Position numbers and translations under genes: made by a program. 64,000 nucleotides of DNA. Origin: Rhodocyclaceae bacterium (GTDB lineage Bacteria > Pseudomonadota > Gammaproteobacteria > Burkholderiales > Rhodocyclaceae). The DNA lies in assembly GCA_016702335.1 (NCBI GenBank), contig JADJEF010000020.1, positions 1,550,001 through 1,614,000 of the forward strand. The letters are read 5' to 3'. The notes under the pieces were generated by a model, which did not search any database, was not told the origin of the DNA, and saw only the letters and a list, made by a program, of their open reading frames with translations. This document shows, piece after piece, positions 56,481 to 63,583 of the stretch. Numbering within the stretch: position 1 is the first letter of the stretch; each line of letters opens with the position of its first letter.

Positions 56481-56862
56481 GATAATCGCGCCCGAGCGCC
56501 TCTTCTGCCGTTTCGAACACCTCTCGTTCTTCGAAGCGCACATGTGCAATCAGTGCTTCGCTGAAGGTGGCCAGATTGTCCAGCTTTCCGCTGCCTACCT
56601 CGGCGCTCAGGGCGCGCAGCTGGGCATGGTCGGCCAGGGTGCGCTCGACGAGCTCGGTATGGCCGGCCGCTCGCAGGCGTGGCAGCAGTTCGCGTTCTTC
56701 ATATTGGAAGTGCGGTTCCAGCTCACTGGCAAAAATCTCGGGAAGTATCAGTGCGAGCGCATGCCGCTCGGCGGCACTGGTCGCTTTTTCAATGCGCTTG
56801 GACAACACCAGAGCCTTATGGTGATCGTGAGACAAGGCGGTGAGGGCAGGGGAACGTTTCAT
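56467..56862 (-). CDS. hemerythrin-domain protein
   Basis: 131 residues. The di-iron ligands are visible in LSHDHHKALVL, EPHFQYEERELLPRL, ADHAQLRAL and HVRFEEREVFE. Hemerythrin-like proteins bind oxygen or react with nitric oxide and related stress signals. The ATG at 56862 is preferred over one nine codons upstream. It lies about 100 bp from a Crp/Fnr regulator on the same strand and may belong to the same stress response. Confidence 0.88.
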   Translation of the reverse strand: MKRSPALTALSHDHHKALVLSKRIEKATSAAERHALALILPEIFASELEPHFQYEERELLPRLRAAGHTELVERTLADHAQLRALSAEVGSGKLDNLATFSEALIAHVRFEEREVFETAEEALGRDYLDAG

Positions 56863-56909
56863 GGTGGGAGACTCGCTTGAAGAAATCACAGGGGGCCACG
56901 CTGGACCCC

Positions 56910-56931
56910 ATTGTCACCTGATTCGGCCACG
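56910..56931 (+). repeat. 22-bp motif, copy B, between hemerythrin and DUF454 genes
   Basis: ATTGTCACCTGAT, TC, GGCCACG. It matches the motif at 50552-50573 at 20 of 22 positions. The surrounding 150 bp between divergent genes contains no gene. Confidence 0.6.
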
Positions 56932-57038
56932 ATGTTGGTGGCGGACGAACTATCGGCCGAAAGGGGCGTGGCGGTTTGTTCCTGACCGAGCTTAGCGGAA
57001 GCCAGCATAATTTTCTTTGCTTCCTGATAATTGCGCCC

Positions 57039-57458
57039 ATGACCATCAAACGGTACGTCGCCGACTACACCCTGCACCACGCCACGCCGCCCTGGCAGCG
57101 ACGTTTGCTGTGGCTGGCGGGCGTGCTCAGTCTCGTCTTTGCCGCTATCGGGGTGGTCCTGCCCGGTTTGCCAACCACGCCCTTTGTACTGCTGGCGGCC
57201 GGCTGCTTTGTACGGGCCTCACCGCGCGCCCATGCCTGGCTGTTGCGCAGCCATACCTTCGGACCACTGATCCGCGAGTGGGAGCAGCATCGCTCCATAC
57301 CCCGTCGGGTGAAGCGCTTCGCACTACTCACCATGCTGTTGACCGGAGCCGTTTCCTTGGGGTTTCTTGCCGGTCAAGCGTGGCTGCAGCTGGCGGTTCT
57401 CGGCGGCATGAGTTTGGGTGGCGTGATGGTCTGGCGCTTGCCCACTCGTCACGAATAG
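57039..57458 (+). CDS. DUF454 (YbaN-type) membrane protein
   Basis: 139 residues with three or four membrane segments. LAGVLSLVFAAIGVVLPGLPTTPFVLLAAGCFVRASPRAHAWLLRS is the DUF454 signature, including GVVLPGLPTTPF. E. coli YbaN is of this type; its function is unknown. The ATG at 57039 is chosen because upstream codons are not membrane-like. It diverges from the hemerythrin gene. Confidence 0.88.
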   Translation: MTIKRYVADYTLHHATPPWQRRLLWLAGVLSLVFAAIGVVLPGLPTTPFVLLAAGCFVRASPRAHAWLLRSHTFGPLIREWEQHRSIPRRVKRFALLTMLLTGAVSLGFLAGQAWLQLAVLGGMSLGGVMVWRLPTRHE

Positions 57459-57593
57459 TTTTCGTTGGACGCGTGCGAGGCCACGCTTTGCTGAGCCAGG
57501 GCAGGTAGGCCGCGTTACACTAAGCGCACACGTATCTAGAAATGCGGGGCAGTGCCAATCATTGAAGCGGCCCCGCTAACGGAGGCTGCACAG

Positions 57594-58811
57594 ATGACAA
57601 CCGATGCCGAGGGCGCCGCCCTCACTTCTCTCACCGACGATCCGGCGATGCTCACCATCATCGACGACGATCTGGCACAGGCCGAACCGGTCGCGAGCGC
57701 GGAGGCGGATGTCTGGCAGGTGCTGCTGGTGGATGACGACGCCTCGCTGCATATCGCCACCAGATACTCGCTCACCGGGGTACGCTACAAGGGGCGCGCC
57801 TTGCAGATACTGAGTGCGTACTCGGGTGCTGAAGGTTACGAGATGGTGGTCAAGCACCCCGATCTCGCGCTCATTTTGCTGGATGTGGTCATGGAAACCG
57901 ATTCGGCGGGGCTGGATCTGGCGCGCCGTATCCGCGATGAACTGGGTAATCGCATGGTGCAGATTGTGCTGCGCACCGGCCAACCGGGGCACGCGCCTGA
58001 ACGCTCGGTCATCGTCGACTATGAGATCAACGACTACAAGAGCAAAACCGAGCTTACTGCCGAACGCATCTTCACGACGGTCATGGCGTCGTTGCGTTCC
58101 TTCGAGCAGCTGCGCGCTATTCGCCGCCAGCAGGACGAGTTGAGCACGCTGGCCCATGCCGCGCACCGTTTCGTGCCACAGGAATACCTCAATCTGCTGG
58201 GAAAAAGCAGCATTGCCGACGTGCGTATGGGCGATCAGGTGGTTGCCGAAATGACGATAATGTTCATCGATGTGCGCAGCTTTCTGTCGCTCTCGGAAAC
58301 CTGGACGCCCGAGCAGACACTGGCCTTCGTCAATCGCCTCCTGGCCTGGGCCAGCCGTGTGGTGCGAGAACACCACGGCTTTGTCGATAAGTATCTGGGC
58401 GACGGTGCCATGGTGCTCTTCCCCCGCTGTGTCGATGATGCGGTACGCGCGGCGCTTGCGATTCGGATTGGCGCGCGTGAAGAGAATCAGCGCCGCCGCG
58501 AGCGTGGCGAAGTGCCAGTGCATCTGGGCGTGGGCATTCACTTCGGGCCGGTCGTGCTGGGTATCGTCGGCGAGGAAGAGCGCCTCGAAGCCACGGTTAT
58601 CGGCGATGTGGTCAACAGCACCTCGCGCCTGCAGTCGATCACCAAAAACCATAGCCAGGACGTGCTGATCAGCGAGACCGCCATTGCCAACTTGCGCGAC
58701 CCGGTGAACGTCGAAACACGTCTGGTTGATCGTGCCTGTCTGCGCGGCATGAGCCGCGAGATCGGTATCTACGCGCTGCCCGATGAACCCGAATGCGACG
58801 ATCTGATGTAA
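57594..58811 (+). CDS. receiver domain-class III adenylate cyclase fusion
   Basis: 405 residues. Residues about 40-165 form a response-regulator receiver (VLLVDDDASLHIATRYSL, ALILLDVVMETD, IVLRTGQPG, DYKSKTEL). A linker and helix follow, then a class III cyclase (residues about 215-390). Metal and transition-state residues are visible: MFIDVRSFLSL, DKYLGDGAMVLFP and IGDVVNSTSRLQ (Asn and Arg). Lys in DKYLGD favours ATP, so adenylate cyclase is most likely. GGAGG precedes the ATG at 57594; a GTG at 57552 is less likely. No histidine kinase is adjacent. Confidence 0.88.
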   Translation: MTTDAEGAALTSLTDDPAMLTIIDDDLAQAEPVASAEADVWQVLLVDDDASLHIATRYSLTGVRYKGRALQILSAYSGAEGYEMVVKHPDLALILLDVVMETDSAGLDLARRIRDELGNRMVQIVLRTGQPGHAPERSVIVDYEINDYKSKTELTAERIFTTVMASLRSFEQLRAIRRQQDELSTLAHAAHRFVPQEYLNLLGKSSIADVRMGDQVVAEMTIMFIDVRSFLSLSETWTPEQTLAFVNRLLAWASRVVREHHGFVDKYLGDGAMVLFPRCVDDAVRAALAIRIGAREENQRRRERGEVPVHLGVGIHFGPVVLGIVGEEERLEATVIGDVVNSTSRLQSITKNHSQDVLISETAIANLRDPVNVETRLVDRACLRGMSREIGIYALPDEPECDDLM

Positions 58812-58812
58812 T

Positions 58813-58839
58813 CGCCGTCTCACCAGCGCCGACTTGCGG
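58813..58839 (+). repeat. dispersed repeat, copy 14 (between cyclase and GST genes)
   Basis: CGCCGT, CTCA, CCAGCGCCGACTTG, CGG. It begins one base after the cyclase stop codon and ends 8 bp before the GST start codon. Confidence 0.9.
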
Positions 58840-58847
58840 ATACTCCG

Positions 58848-59546
58848 ATGATTACGCTCTACACCGCTGCCACACCCAACGGGCACAAGATATCCATCGC
58901 TCTGGAAGAGCTCGGCCTGCCCTACCGCCTGCACGTCGTCGACCTGGCCAGGAACGAACAGAAAGAGCCCTGGTTTCTCGCCATCAACCCCAATGGCCGC
59001 ATCCCTGCGATTGTCGATCATGACAATGGCGACTTTGCCGTGTTCGAATCCGGTGCCATCCTGATTTATCTCGCGGAAAAGACCGGCAAGCTGATGCCGC
59101 TAGAGGCCAAGGGGCGTTCGCTGGTGCTGCAATGGCTGATGTTTCAGATGGGCGGCGTGGGTCCGATGATGGGTCAGGCAAACGTTTTCTTTCGTTACTT
59201 CCCCGAGAAAATTCAGGCCGCCATCGATCGCTATCAGGGTGAATCAAAACGCTTGTTCCGCGTGCTTGATGGCCATCTGGCCACCCATGAGTACCTGGCC
59301 GGCGACTATTCCATTGCCGACATTGCCACCTGGGCCTGGGTGCGCATTTATCGCTGGTCCGGCGTACCGATTGACGATTTGCCCCATCTGCGCCGCTGGC
59401 TCGACCAGATCAAGGCACGTCCAGCGGTGCAACGCGGCATTGAGCAACCGCCGTCACAGTTGGAAGCGCGCATGCAGGACGAAGCCGCGGTAAAGAAGTT
59501 CGCCGAAGAGGCACAAAAGATGGTCGAGACCGGCAAGGGTGCATGA
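58848..59546 (+). CDS. glutathione S-transferase family protein (Nu-class-like)
   Basis: 232 residues. The N-terminal thioredoxin-fold starts MITLYTAATPNGHKISIALEELGLPY and contains INPNGRIPAIVD with cis-Pro and FESGAILIYLAE (the G-site Glu-Ser). The C-terminal helical domain includes MGGVGPMMGQANVFFRY. This fits the YfcG/YghU-like Nu class, which acts on disulphides. It starts 8 bp after a repeat copy and overlaps the next gene by ATGA. Confidence 0.9.
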   Translation: MITLYTAATPNGHKISIALEELGLPYRLHVVDLARNEQKEPWFLAINPNGRIPAIVDHDNGDFAVFESGAILIYLAEKTGKLMPLEAKGRSLVLQWLMFQMGGVGPMMGQANVFFRYFPEKIQAAIDRYQGESKRLFRVLDGHLATHEYLAGDYSIADIATWAWVRIYRWSGVPIDDLPHLRRWLDQIKARPAVQRGIEQPPSQLEARMQDEAAVKKFAEEAQKMVETGKGA

Positions 59547-59983
59547 AGCGAATGCCGCCGCTCCTGCTGCTTGTTTTGTGCGCGACGGCGATGTGGCTGG
59601 TGGCCCCCGCGAGCGAGCCCGCATCGAGCGCGCGAATAATGTTAGCGAGCGCGCTGGTGCTCTCCGGGATAGTGGTGGCGGTGGCCGGTGTCGTTGAGTT
59701 CCGTCGGGCCGGCACCACCGTCGATCCGCGCGTACCGCACAAAGCTCAGGAACTGGTCACCAGCGGCATCTTTGCTTTCAGCCGCAATCCAATGTACGTC
59801 GGCATGGTGCTCGTGCTGATTGCTTGGTCGATCGCCTTGGGCAGCTGGCTTGCCGCTCTGGTTTGCCCGGTTTTCTACGTGTGGATCGATCGCGTGCAAA
59901 TTCCGTTTGAAGAGAAGCACATCGTCGCGCTTTTTGGCGACGACTACACGCGCTATTGCCGGCGTGTGCGCCGCTGGATCTAG
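59543..59983 (+). CDS. isoprenylcysteine methyltransferase-like membrane protein
   Basis: 146 residues with four membrane helices. TSGIFAFSRNPMYVGMVLVLIAWSIALGS and FEEKHIVALFGDDYTRYCRRVRRWI are the hallmarks of the ICMT/PEMT phospholipid methyltransferase-like family, which binds S-adenosylmethionine near the R-N-P-M-Y motif. The substrate in bacteria is usually unknown. It overlaps the GST gene (ATGA). Confidence 0.88.
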   Translation: MKRMPPLLLLVLCATAMWLVAPASEPASSARIMLASALVLSGIVVAVAGVVEFRRAGTTVDPRVPHKAQELVTSGIFAFSRNPMYVGMVLVLIAWSIALGSWLAALVCPVFYVWIDRVQIPFEEKHIVALFGDDYTRYCRRVRRWI

Positions 59984-60014
59984 GTCGGGCAGTGTGCGCG
60001 TCGGCTACGCGACG

Positions 60015-60953
60015 CTACGCAAGCGTCGCCAGATTGCCGTCATCAAGATTGAAATAGGCTACCCGATTGCGCCCGTCAGCCTTGGCTTGATAGAGCGCCA
60101 TGTCGGCACCGGAAATCAGGCTGTCGGCGGTACTGCCAGCCCCTGGATGCATCGTCCCAACGCCCACACTGATGGTGACGGGGCGATGCCGGTCTGTGGC
60201 CAGAGCGGCCTCAACCTGGGTGCGCAGACGTTCAGCCACCAGGCAGGCACCGGCGCCATCTGTTGCGGGTAGCACGACCGCAAATTCCTCGCCGCCGTAG
60301 CGGGCGATCTGGTCGCCGGAATCGCGCAAACCATCGGCCAGTGCCTTTGCCACCATTTTCAGGCAGACATCGCCGGCCGGATGACCAAAGCTGTCGTTGT
60401 ACGCCTTGAAGTGATCAATATCGATCATCAGCAGGCTAAGTACGGTATTGCCGCGCAATGCACGCCGAAACTCCATGTTTATCGTTTCGTCAAACTTGCG
60501 CCGGTTGCCAATGCCGGTGAGCGTATCGCGGTACGTGCGGTCGCGTAGTTCGGTCGACTGAGTGCGCAACTGGTCCTCGCGCCGGGCACTGGCGGTGACA
60601 TCGGTGATCTGAATCAGGCAGCCCTCCGCGCCCTTGAGCGGCACAATATGAATGAGCTGGCGCATGCGCAGATCAACGCGCCGATCCACCGGGCGCTGAT
60701 AAAGGCGAAGCAGCGGCGCATTGAGTCCGGGCGAAAGCAGGCTGGCCATGCGCTGCGTCAGCGCTGCGTCAATAGCGCGCTGCAAACGGCTGTCCCTGAC
60801 CTCGGGAAAAACATCGCTGAGCAGGGCGTTGCGCGCCGTGCTCTCCTCGATACCTGCATGGCGCACCAGCCAGGTGTTCCAGAGCTGGATGCGCTGCTGC
60901 GCATCCAGCAGCACTACGCCCACTTCAAGATGATCAAGCAGGGCTTCGCTCAT
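60015..60953 (-). CDS. PAS-GGDEF diguanylate cyclase
   Basis: 312 residues. Residues about 5-120 fit a PAS-type sensor (LDHLEVGVVLLDAQQRIQLWNTWLVRHAGI). The C-terminal GGDEF domain has RDTLTGIGNRRKFDE, MIDIDHFKAYNDSFGHPAGD and an active QIARYGGEEFAVVLP. It makes cyclic di-GMP. The start at 60953 overlaps the CheC-like stop (ATGA), so this is the third gene of a CheY-CheC-diguanylate cyclase operon and may be the output of that chemosensory-like module. Confidence 0.9.
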   Translation of the reverse strand: MSEALLDHLEVGVVLLDAQQRIQLWNTWLVRHAGIEESTARNALLSDVFPEVRDSRLQRAIDAALTQRMASLLSPGLNAPLLRLYQRPVDRRVDLRMRQLIHIVPLKGAEGCLIQITDVTASARREDQLRTQSTELRDRTYRDTLTGIGNRRKFDETINMEFRRALRGNTVLSLLMIDIDHFKAYNDSFGHPAGDVCLKMVAKALADGLRDSGDQIARYGGEEFAVVLPATDGAGACLVAERLRTQVEAALATDRHRPVTISVGVGTMHPGAGSTADSLISGADMALYQAKADGRNRVAYFNLDDGNLATLA

Positions 60954-61564
60954 CGCAGGCCCTGCTCGATCAGGTATTTTTCCAGGCAATCAAACAGCGC
61001 CTCCAGTGACTGCACGCCGAGCAAAAACAGCAGGTGTCCGACCACGTTGGCCTGATTGATCTTCATCGACACCTTCAGCAGCAGCACGAATTCAGCGTCG
61101 TAATCGCTCTCGAAACCCAAGCCATCACGGTCGCTGAAGCGGTGCTTGGGCAAGCCACCATTGAATTCGACATGAAACAGATCCGCCAGCACGCTGATAC
61201 AGGCATTGAGGATGATGTTGCCCACTTCGCACATTGCCTCTTGCTCGTACTCGGAAAGCTCCTCGGGCGAAAGGTGCGTGCCCAGCATGTGACTGACGAT
61301 CACCAGCGCATTGGCCTCGGGGAAAATCAGCACCGCCTCGGCATCGAACGGCCCGCTGAAACTCTGGCTGACTGAACTGAAGTGCAAGAACTCGCCGCCC
61401 GACAGGGTGCTGCGCACCTGATTGATAGGCACCAGTTCGACCTGCGGTACCGACAACTCGATCTCGCTATGGACAATCTGGCTCAGGGCACCGGCCGCAC
61501 GACCGACCCCAATGTTGAAAATCTCGCCCAGCGCATCCTGTTGCAGCTCGTCGAGTTCTCTCAT
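60950..61564 (-). CDS. cheC: CheC-like phosphatase
   Basis: 204 residues, with two phosphatase motifs: LGEIFNIGVGRAAGALS (about residue 15) and CEVGNIILNACISVLAD (about residue 115). Both have the Glu-x-x-Asn core of CheC/CheX/FliY CheY-P phosphatases. It lies directly downstream of a CheY-like gene (ATGA overlap at 61561-61564) and upstream of a diguanylate cyclase. It likely dephosphorylates that receiver. No other chemotaxis gene is in the window. Confidence 0.88.
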   Translation of the reverse strand: MRELDELQQDALGEIFNIGVGRAAGALSQIVHSEIELSVPQVELVPINQVRSTLSGGEFLHFSSVSQSFSGPFDAEAVLIFPEANALVIVSHMLGTHLSPEELSEYEQEAMCEVGNIILNACISVLADLFHVEFNGGLPKHRFSDRDGLGFESDYDAEFVLLLKVSMKINQANVVGHLLFLLGVQSLEALFDCLEKYLIEQGLR

Positions 61565-61932
61565 GGTGCGGCTTCCCAGAACGCCAGCGACTCGGTCACC
61601 GAGCGCTCGGTAATCGGCTTGGAGACAAAGCCGATACCGGCCTGAGCCGCGGCATTGCGCGTGCTTTCCTGAATGTTTGCGGTGCACATGACGATCCGCA
61701 CCTCGGGATGCTTGATGCGTATCCGTGCCGCCGCCTCCAGCCCGCTCATGCCGGGCATATTCACATCCATGCTGACATGTGTCGGCACCTCCGCCTCAAC
61801 TGCCGCCAATGCCTCGTCGCCGTTGCCGGCTTCAACGAGCCGCCAATCCGGGCGTAGCTGGGCGATCAGGCCGCGAATCAGCATGCGGGATGTGCGGCTG
61901 TCATCGACAATCAAAAGCAGGGGCGTGGTCAT
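61561..61932 (-). CDS. CheY-like single-domain response regulator
   Basis: 123 residues, receiver domain only. LLLIVDDSRTSRMLIRGL gives the acidic pocket (D10, D11), SMDVNMPGMSGLE holds the phospho-Asp, MCTAN the Thr/Ser and FVSKPIT the Lys. It starts the three-gene operon with CheC and a diguanylate cyclase. No cognate kinase is seen nearby. It should act by protein contact, perhaps with the cyclase or flagellar motor. Confidence 0.93.
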   Translation of the reverse strand: MTTPLLLIVDDSRTSRMLIRGLIAQLRPDWRLVEAGNGDEALAAVEAEVPTHVSMDVNMPGMSGLEAAARIRIKHPEVRIVMCTANIQESTRNAAAQAGIGFVSKPITERSVTESLAFWEAAP

Positions 61933-61983
61933 TTCTGAGTTACCGGAAGTGAAGTTGCGCCAAGTATAGGCCGGAGCAAACCG

Positions 61984-63339
61984 CTAGCGATGCCGCTGCC
62001 CGGAGTGCGCGCCACTGGCCTTGGCCGACGGTGCGCGCGGCTTGCCGGCAGCACCACCGGCGCCACCCGGCCCTGATCGCCGTCCTGCTGGCGCCGACTT
62101 GCCGCCGGTACCCGGTTTTGCGGATCGCGGTGCGTGATTGCGGCTCGGATGCGGCGCGGCGCGCGGCACGGCCGGCTTGCTCGTCGGCTTGTCGTGCGGT
62201 TCGAAACCGGCGATCACGCTGCGCGGCAAATCCTTTTTCATCAGGCGCTCGATGTCGCGCAACTGCACGCGCTCTTCGGCACTGACCAGGCTGATGGCCT
62301 CGCCCTCGTTACCCGCGCGGCCGGTGCGGCCGATGCGGTGCACGTAGTCCTCGGGGACATTGGGCAGATCGACGTTGATCACGCGCGGCAGCGCCACGAT
62401 ATCGAGGCCACGCGCGGCAATGTCGGTGGCCACGAGCGCGGCCAGCTTGCCGGTCTTGAATTCCTCCAGCGCCTTGGTGCGTGCGCCCTGCGTCTTGTTG
62501 CCATGCAGCGCCATGCTGCGCACACCCGCGTGCTGCAGGCGCTTGGCCAGTGCATCGGCGCCGTGCTTGGTGCGGCAAAACAGCAAGGTCTGATGCCAGC
62601 CGTGCTGCTCGAACAGATGCAGCACCAGATCACGTTTCTTGTCGGCATCGCAATTAATAACGATCTGGTTCACCAGTTCGATCGGCGCATTGCGCCGCGC
62701 CACTTCCACCGTGACCGGGTTCTTCAGAATGGTCTGCGCCAGATCGCGCACTTCCGGCGCAAAGGTGGCTGAGAACAGCAGCGTCTGCCGCTCTTTGGGA
62801 ATGCGCTCGACAATCTTGCGGATGTCGCGAATGAAGCCCATGTCGAACATGCGGTCGGCTTCGTCCAGCACCAGCGTCTCGACCTTCGAGAGATCAATGG
62901 TGCGCTGCTGCATGTGATCGAGCAAGCGCCCGGGACAGGCGACGACGAGGTCGACGCCACGACGCAGCACCTGCACCTGCGGCTGCATGCCCACGCCGCC
63001 ATAAATCGCCAGGCTGCGGAAGGGCAGATTGGCACCGTAACTGCGGATGCTTTCGAGAATCTGCGCCGCCAGCTCGCGTGTCGGGCACAAAATCAGTACG
63101 CGCGGTGCCACTCGCGCAGCGCGCTTGAGCGGGGTGTCCGCAGCAGCATGCAGGCGCTGCAAAATGGGCAGCACGAAGGCTGCCGTTTTGCCAGTGCCGG
63201 TTTGCGCCATCGCTTCGAGGTCGCGACCGGCGAGCACGTGCGGAATGGCCTGCACCTGAATGGGGGTGGGAATATCGTAACCCTCGGCCTGAACAGCAGA
63301 GAGCAGCTCGGGCGCGAGGCCCAGTTCGGAAAATTGCAT
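61984..63339 (-). CDS. rhlE: DEAD-box RNA helicase RhlE
   Basis: 451 residues. The helicase motifs are all present: PTPIQVQAIP (Q), AQTGTGKTAAF (I), PTRELAAQI (Ia), VLDEADRMFDMGF (II), LLFSATF (III), and HRIGRTGRAG (VI). The C-terminal 90 residues form a basic Gly/Pro/Ala-rich tail (residues about 380-451), within which a dispersed repeat encodes GGKSAPAGRRS. RhlE acts in ribosome maturation and RNA turnover. The ATG at 63339 is chosen because longer forms add a non-conserved leader. Confidence 0.93.
   Translation of the reverse strand: MQFSELGLAPELLSAVQAEGYDIPTPIQVQAIPHVLAGRDLEAMAQTGTGKTAAFVLPILQRLHAAADTPLKRAARVAPRVLILCPTRELAAQILESIRSYGANLPFRSLAIYGGVGMQPQVQVLRRGVDLVVACPGRLLDHMQQRTIDLSKVETLVLDEADRMFDMGFIRDIRKIVERIPKERQTLLFSATFAPEVRDLAQTILKNPVTVEVARRNAPIELVNQIVINCDADKKRDLVLHLFEQHGWHQTLLFCRTKHGADALAKRLQHAGVRSMALHGNKTQGARTKALEEFKTGKLAALVATDIAARGLDIVALPRVINVDLPNVPEDYVHRIGRTGRAGNEGEAISLVSAEERVQLRDIERLMKKDLPRSVIAGFEPHDKPTSKPAVPRAAPHPSRNHAPRSAKPGTGGKSAPAGRRSGPGGAGGAAGKPRAPSAKASGAHSGQRHR
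62078..62104 (+). repeat. dispersed repeat, copy 15 (inside rhlE tail)
   Basis: CGCCGT, CCTG, CTGGCGCCGACTTG, CCG. It is the most diverged copy (CTGG in place of CCAG). It is antisense to rhlE and read as GGKSAPAGRRS. Confidence 0.75.
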
Positions 63340-63583
63340 GGAAAATGCCTTGGCAGCCGACCATTCGCACGGGGCGAACCAGTCCAAGAGGGCCGCATGG
63401 GGTGAAACCGGAAAAGCAACGTGCTTGTCAGGTGCGGCCGGCGGACTGAGGCGCGGTCGCTGGGCTTGTTTTGGTTAAGCCGGGGCGCACTTTAGCACTG
63501 CCGGGAGGGCAGCTTTAGATCGCAGCCACTATATGATGGCGAAGTGCTATCTTTTGCCCCTCAAACCACCCGATGGAGTCCGT

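Noticed and set aside
58813..58839. The dispersed repeat as a Neisseria-type DNA uptake sequence
   Set aside because: It contains GCCGTCT in a few copies, similar to part of the Neisseria uptake sequence, but the bases after GCCGT vary and the conserved core is longer and different. An uptake role by another motif is not excluded.
3160..62104. The dispersed repeat as a CRISPR array or integron attC series
   Set aside because: Copies are kilobases apart with ordinary genes between them, no cas or integrase genes are present, and many copies lie inside genes.
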